Shown here: piece by piece, positions 58,886 to 64,000 of the stretch
Position numbering within the stretch: position 1 is the first letter of the stretch
Layout of the letters: each line of letters starts with the position of its first letter
Source: Plotosus lineatus
Lineage: Eukaryota > Chordata > Actinopteri > Siluriformes > Plotosidae
Reading direction: 5' to 3'
Length of the DNA: 64,000 nucleotides
NCBI GenBank assembly: GCA_024760905.1
Contig: CM045735.1
Span: 30,654,749-30,718,748, forward strand
The notes under the pieces: generated by a model
The model's database searches: none
The model's input: only the letters and a program-made list of their open reading frames with translations
What the model was told of the DNA's origin: nothing
Position numbers and translations under genes: made by a program

Positions 58886-59190
58886 CCAGCATGAAATCTG
58901 TGTAGGGGTACACCGGTGCGCCATTTACAAGAACAAAACAAAAGGTTTCATTTGTGCTGATTGCCACTCATTTCCACTTCAAGTTATGGGAGTGGGTGCT
59001 CCTTATTCTGTTGAGACACCAGCCTAGAAAGTCGCTCAGTCAGCAGCAATCTGTGCAGAAAGAGGGAAAGGGGGGTTGGGATCTCAGGCAGCAGGCCACT
59101 AATGCAATTAAAGTCTAGTCACCAACTGCTTCCAAATAAATTGTACTTCAGTTGGTTTTGGTTATATATACTATTACATATAATATTAGG

Positions 59191-59385
59191 GCAGTGGTGG
59201 TTTAGTGGTTAAGGTGATGGGTTACTGATCCAAAGGTCAGTGATTTAATCCCCGCTGTCACCATTGTTGATCCTTTGAACAAGGCCCTTAACCCTCAATG
59301 ACTCAGTTGTATAAAATGATAATTATAAGTTGCTCTGGATAATAGATTCTGCCAAATGTTTTAAATGTAATATCACATACATGTA
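59191..59385 (+). mobile_element. SINE-D (tRNA-derived, TGTAAATGTAA-type)
   Basis: The head GGGCAGTGGTGGTTTAGTGG is followed by GGTTACTGATCCAAAGGTCA, AACAAGGCCCTTAACCCTCA, ACTCAGTTGTATAAAATGAT and GCTCTGGATAATAGATTCTG. This is a SINE type common in catfishes and other ostariophysan fishes, which supports the organism inference. Confidence 0.85.
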
Positions 59386-59472
59386 ATTTTTTTAGGTTAT
59401 GTGAAATCACAAAAAAATTACAACCCAGAGTAACTTGTCACCGAACACTGTGTTGGAGGAACACGGGTAAAT

Positions 59473-59640
59473 ACAGTGGTACCTCATCTAACGACTGTCC
59501 CTTATGACGATTTTTCCATGATACGAGCTTTGAACCCACCAAAAATCAGCTCGATCCAAAAATTCACTTTACAAGCTCTCCATGAAATGGCTTTTCCTGG
59601 CCAATCCTCCGTGCTCCAAAAACGCCTTGTCACAGTGCTT
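59473..59640. mobile_element. MITE terminus, CAGTGGTACCTCATCTAACG
   Basis: The end shares CAGTGGTACCTC with 23106 but diverges after it. It is flanked by TA on the left. No right partner was identified. Confidence 0.6.
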
Positions 59641-59774
59641 CTCAATCATTTTTCATTTTCTATGATGCCCCCCTAGGAAGAAAAAAAAAACATTTCAGGC
59701 CACCCCAGCATGACTATAAATAGTGTTTCCTGCACTTCATATCGTTTGCTCTGTGCTTTTTCCCTACATGTGTG

Positions 59775-60005
59775 TACACAATGAGTGCCACTGCCAACTA
59801 CTGCAGTGGATGTGCAATTATACTTAATTCTATTACAGTATGACAAAAAAGCATGTTCCCCAGGGTCATACGCCCCCCCCCCCCCGGCATCACACCTTTG
59901 GGGGGCACGCCCCACTATTTGAGAAGCACTGGCCTTGAGGGAGCTCACCACGAGCCTTTCCTCACGGGCACACACAAAATTCTCCTCCTCATCCTCCTCT
60001 GCACG
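59775..60005 (+). repeat. Dispersed repeat, copy 2
   Basis: Matches 22285-22520 (AATTATACTTAATTCTATTA, AAAAGCATGTTCCC, CACTATTTGAGAAGCACTGG). It includes a C-run at 59873-59886. Confidence 0.8.
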
Positions 60006-60017
60006 CAACACTGTGCT

Positions 60018-60504
60018 GGAGGATCATGGGATACCTCACCTTATGAAAGACCCAACAAATAAAAAATCCAGGTTATGAAACGCATTTACCTAAAATTTCT
60101 GCCTCTGGATACGAAACAAATTCACATTATGAAATGCGCCATCTCAAAAATTCAAACAATCCCACCCTGCTAGCCTCTCATTAGCTATCTCCCAACATCC
60201 CGCCCCGCTGGCCTCCCATTGGCTATCTCCCAACATCCCGCCCCCCTGGCCTCCAATTGGCTATCTCCCAACATCTCACCCCTCTGGCCTCCCATCTCCA
60301 TAATACCCATGCTGCTTTTCGTGTGCCTTCAATCCACTGTTCGTCTCAGAGTTCTAACTTCTAAAGGACAGAGTTACTGTTGTTTCGTGAGTTTTTCGAG
60401 TGTGCTCATAGCAACTTTATTTTTTGTCTCAGGCTTTTAACCTTTCATAAACATTTGTAAGATTATAACTCTGCTCAGAAGACATGGTCAACAAACGCGC
60501 GTGT

Positions 60505-60565
<61 letters not shown>

Positions 60566-60600
60566 CGCGCGCGCGAAGAAGCAGGCTCGTGACATGCGGA
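60018..60600 (-). mobile_element. Inverted copy of the 23106-24131 DNA element
   Basis: GATACCTCACCTTATGAAAG, AAAAAATCCAGGTTATGAAA, a CCCATTGGCTATCTCCCAAC array with about 60-70-bp spacing, TAACCTTTCATAAACATTTG, GAAGACATGGTCAACAAAC and an (AC)n tract follow in the same order as the reverse complement of 23360-24130. The far terminus is not found. Confidence 0.85.
60498..60580. repeat. (AC)n tract inside the inverted element
   Basis: Flanked by ACGCGCGTG and GCGCGCGCG. It corresponds to the (TG)n at 23399-23480. Confidence 0.95.
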
Positions 60601-60712
60601 TGAAGAATTTGTGCAATTTATGCTACTTTTGATTTTATTTATTTCTTTTAATCATTTTTTTTCTATGCTTGTTACCATTTTATATTTATTATTATATATG
60701 TTTTTGTACATA

Positions 60713-61512
60713 TAGTAGGCCCTTGACTATTCGCGGTTTTGCACTCACGGTTTGAGTATTTGCGGACTGCCAAGCAAATCACACGTCACTCAAATTCAGC
60801 CAATGGCTGTCCTCCTTCCTGCTGATTGGTTGAGATGATGTAACGCCCCTTTTTCCTCACTCGCACACAAGTTGTCAATGAGCCTCTTTTTTTGTGTGTT
60901 TTAATTACCAGTTAAGCTTTATGATGCCACTCAAAGGCTGTGCATCTTCTCTGGATAAGCGATAGAAAATGCTGGATGTCTCTTCTGCATGAGATTTTAT
61001 GTTCTGTAGCATGTTTAACAAACGATACCAAAAGGATAAACTTTATTACGCTTCATGTTCTTTTACATTGAACTTGGAGTGATGTCTTGGAGTGATGTCT
61101 CCAAGATGGCGCTGCCTAGAGGGCGATGTCACGGAGTTCTCAGAGTCAAATTGTTTTATTTGTTGTTTTGTTTGTTCATGTTTTGCACTATGCTCGTCTA
61201 GTGCTTTACAACACTATATTCTGTATAATGTTTATATTTTATCATCGATAAATATAACAGTAAAAATTGAAAAGTTTTTCTTAGTCATTACAACATTTTA
61301 CTACATTAATACTGTGTAAGACTGTCTATAGAATGTGTTTAAGAAGCATATTTTAGCGTATGCAATGGATATACAGTATTTTACTTCTGGTTGCTCATTC
61401 GCGCATGTAATATGATACATGGGGTTTTACTTCCGAGTACAGAACTCGCGGATTATCTTCACTCGCGGGAGGGGCCGGAACCGAACCCCCACGAATATCG
61501 AGGGCCTTCTGT
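60713..61512. mobile_element. MITE with AGGCCCTYG...TATTCGYGG termini
   Basis: Left end TAGTAGGCCCTTGACTATTC, right end in reverse TACAGAAGGCCCTCGATATT. The shared inverted ends and TA borders suggest a pogo/Tigger-type nonautonomous element of about 0.8 kb. No transposase was seen. Confidence 0.65.
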
Positions 61513-63340
61513 ACCTATTTTTTTGAGTATGTTTATATTTTTGGTACGGTCCACATTGTTTAATAAAGGGTTAGTTTGCACAGAATGATGTGGATTTTCA
61601 TGTGTGTGTGTGGTGGTGGGGCTGGGCAGGGACAATGTGCAATTTTTGATTGCTGGGGGGTTTGCTCACATCTAGAGATGGCGCTTTGGACAAGGAAGAC
61701 TCTGTTAGATTTTGAAGATGATCTGGATCAAGTTTTCAATCCAGAACTGTTTTAAAAGGTACTTTAACATAAAGATCAGAGATAGTATATTTTCTTTGAT
61801 AACCGTGGTTCATATGGTTAATTACTGGCTTGGTGGAGGTTTGTGATGTTTTGGTGCTCGTTACTGTATGAGCAAGCATTATCTTCATGTCAGCTCAAAC
61901 TGATCTAATAATTATCTTGATTATCACAGCAACAACAAGTCTCTGTCCCACAACTGCACTCGGTGAATGTCCTTTTCTTCATCAAGACAACCAGGCGATC
62001 ATCAGTTTCTCAAATATACAAATCAGAACATCTGGGACCAAGAACAATGGGACTGTCAATGTAATTTTCCCGCGTATTGATGCTTGATGTGAACATTAAC
62101 CCAAGCTCATGACCTGTATCTGCATGATTTTGTACTGCCACGTGACTGACTGATTAGTAAATGGAAGAGCATGACTGAGAAGTAGCACATTTTATATTTT
62201 TCATAAATTCTGAAAGTCTCAGCTGGTGACTGCTTATTGACCCAACAAATCACCCTGTTTTACAAAATTTCTGTCAAAGTTCTCATATCCTTGACTATAA
62301 CAAATCAAATTTCTTGTAAATTGTATCCACAGCACTGCCTCAGCATGCAAAGACAACTTTAACCTTATGATAAACCGTCAGTGTGACCTGCTGCCACACT
62401 TTTTGGACTATCTTTCCTGAAAGCAAAATGTACAGAGATGGTAATGATCATGCATTAGGGAAAGAGAGACAGCTCATTTGCTTGATGTTTGTGCCCAATG
62501 TATATGGGTCACTCTATAAAGCTGTGTACCATTTGTGTGACTTGACTGACAAAAACAGAAAGTCAAGAGATAAGTTAATATTACAGTTTTTTGGAAGATA
62601 TATATACAGTATATGCGCTTAAACTTCGAATGGCACAATACAATAAACATGTGCATGAAAGATTGAGAATGATGAAACTTTGCTTAAACTTCATGTTTGA
62701 GGAGGAGAATGCCAAAACAGACACAAGGCGAAGTGAGCTTCTAAACCTACCCATTTCATGTTCCTCTCCCGTCTTATAAGTGGCTGGATATTCACAGATC
62801 TCACTCAAAAACAAAACTTGACATTAGATAAAACTAGAATAACAACTTTGGGACAACTTTGTTACCTTTGGAACGATTTTGTGTCCAAGTCCAGTCTGGT
62901 TTGTCCTTTGTAGCAAAACAACTTTGGCAGGAACTTATTTTCACATATATCAATTCGCCTGTTTGTTGCATAACACAGTCATAAAATAGTTCAAGTCCTT
63001 TGACTTTAATTGCAGTGGGTTAACTTCATGTACAATCTACTGTATCCACAAAAACAATAACCAATACTCTGTCTTAATTTAAAATGAATGATGTACTATG
63101 TAAAAACGAGCATGTTTGCAACACATTGGCATGTTGCATAAACCTAAAAACAGTTGAAATTCATGAGCACTTTGTCGAAGGTGTTGAAATCGAGGATTAT
63201 GAGGCAGAAAACCACGTTGGACATAATTTTTATTTTCTGCTCTAATCACATTAATCAATTTCTGTAGTAATTTCTGTGCCAGGAACCATTAGAAAGCTTC
63301 CATTAGGAAGCATTCATTTTCTGAACTACTTAATCCTAAT

Positions 63341-63640
63341 TACCGTATTTTCTGGGCCATAAGGTGCACCGGATTATAAGGAGCAATACCAATGAACGGC
63401 CCCTGTCCATACATAAGGCACACTGGATTATAAGGCACATTAAGCGAAACAAAAGTCAGATAAGTCAAACTTGATTCAACTTTCACAATAACTCTGTTAT
63501 AACATTGTTCAGCTGTAACAATATAAAACAATAAAGTCACTTTTTCAGTTCAATCCTCTTCCACAAATCCATCAAATTCTTCATCTCGAGTGTCTGAGTC
63601 TAACAGTTCAGCAAATTGGACATAAAGCCTGGATTCGTAT
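63341..63640. mobile_element. Nonautonomous DNA element terminus (CCGTATTTTCTGGGCCATAA)
   Basis: The end is followed by repeated ATAAGGCACACTGGATTATA words. I recognise it as the terminus of a widespread vertebrate/teleost DNA repeat with TTA-type borders; the class is uncertain and the right end was not located. Confidence 0.6.
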
Positions 63641-63712
63641 ATGTGAGGCGCTCCACTGAATGTAGGCGCTTGTGGCAAGGGACGTGTGGTGCTTGTGAGA
63701 CAAAGCGCAGCT

Positions 63713-63799
63713 TATCTGGACTTCCGATCTTTCAAGTGAGCAAGTGCGCATTGAATACTTGTTTAGTACTCAACCTTCACTTGCTCACTTGAAAGATTG
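63713..63799. repeat. Hairpin repeat, copy 2
   Basis: Arms GACTTCCGATCTTTCAAGTG and CACTTGAAAGATTGTAAGTC are nearly perfect over 28 bp. The loop GAATACTTGTTTAGTACTCA is identical to 47306-47397. A SINE-A word (GTCAGCAATGGTTCTTTTAC) follows directly. Confidence 0.85.
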
Positions 63800-64000
63800 T
63801 AAGTCAGCAATGGTTCTTTTACATGCCTCTCACCACTGCCCCTCATAGTAAACATATTGTCATAAATAAAGCATAATGTTGTTGTCGGCATTTTGGAGTT
63901 AATTTCAGAGTCGACTGAACTTGTATTGAAGGAAAGAAATGAATTATTTTTCTGATTTATGCAGTCTGCTGTTACACCATCCTTCGAGGTACACAGCTTT

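Larger units (their letters stand above)
55627..64000 (-). other. ntng2 intron upstream of LE1 (partial)
   Basis: The phase-2 intron before LE1 continues past the window. It is dominated by CA/TG microsatellites, MITEs and SINE fragments, listed separately. Stretches 57060-57420, 57830-58180 and 61520-63340 show no recognisable element or exon. Confidence 0.75.

Overview
This is vertebrate genomic DNA, almost certainly from a teleost fish. The evidence is GT-AG introns of several kb, dense microsatellites, L2 and RTE LINEs, tRNA-headed SINEs, Tc1-type transposons and one host gene with few, short exons. Several SINE types resemble those of ostariophysan fishes such as catfishes and their relatives; that narrower placement is inference.

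The only host gene I recognise runs on the minus strand: the 3' half of a netrin-G gene, best matching netrin-G2 (ntng2), a GPI-anchored synaptic adhesion protein. In transcript order its clear exons are laminin-EGF 1 (55626-55454), a 30-nt microexon (52770-52741), laminin-EGF 2 (32433-32266), laminin-EGF 3 (28862-28728), and a last exon with the EGF domain and GPI signal (14046-13694). Every junction from LE1 onward is phase 1 with GT-AG borders. The N-terminal laminin domain lies beyond 64000.

The most interesting object is inside the 20-kb intron between the microexon and LE2. In netrin-Gs this is where an alternatively spliced 'unknown domain' is inserted. A minus-strand reading frame of about 4.5 kb has a phase-1 acceptor at 40515 and a phase-1 donor at 35983, giving a 4,533-nt symmetric exon. 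It would add 1,511 residues of cysteine-free, His/Glu/Lys/Arg/Ser-rich repeats to the linker of this adhesion protein. Two smaller phase-1 candidates (41753-41652 and 35808-35734) flank it, and any combination of these exons keeps the frame open. I infer a modular, possibly metal-binding cassette region; no transcript evidence is available here.

The rest is a mobile-element landscape. 1-13.7 kb (3' flank of ntng2): a broken L2 LINE, an RTE fragment, Tc1 and hAT-like remnants and SINEs. 14.5-21.2 kb: two further LINEs. 22-24 kb: nonautonomous DNA elements. 24.8-28.5 kb: a nearly full-length RTE nested in a Tc1-like element with an 18-bp target duplication. 46.5-49.5 kb: a MITE-like region containing a captured fragment of the E3 ligase gene mib1, a truncated RTE with a 17-bp duplication, and a transposon-like protein remnant. 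53.6-54.9 kb: a mariner-superfamily element with DD41D spacing. 55.6-64 kb: the intron upstream of LE1, full of microsatellites and MITEs. No prokaryotic features, tRNA/rRNA genes or CRISPR arrays were seen.
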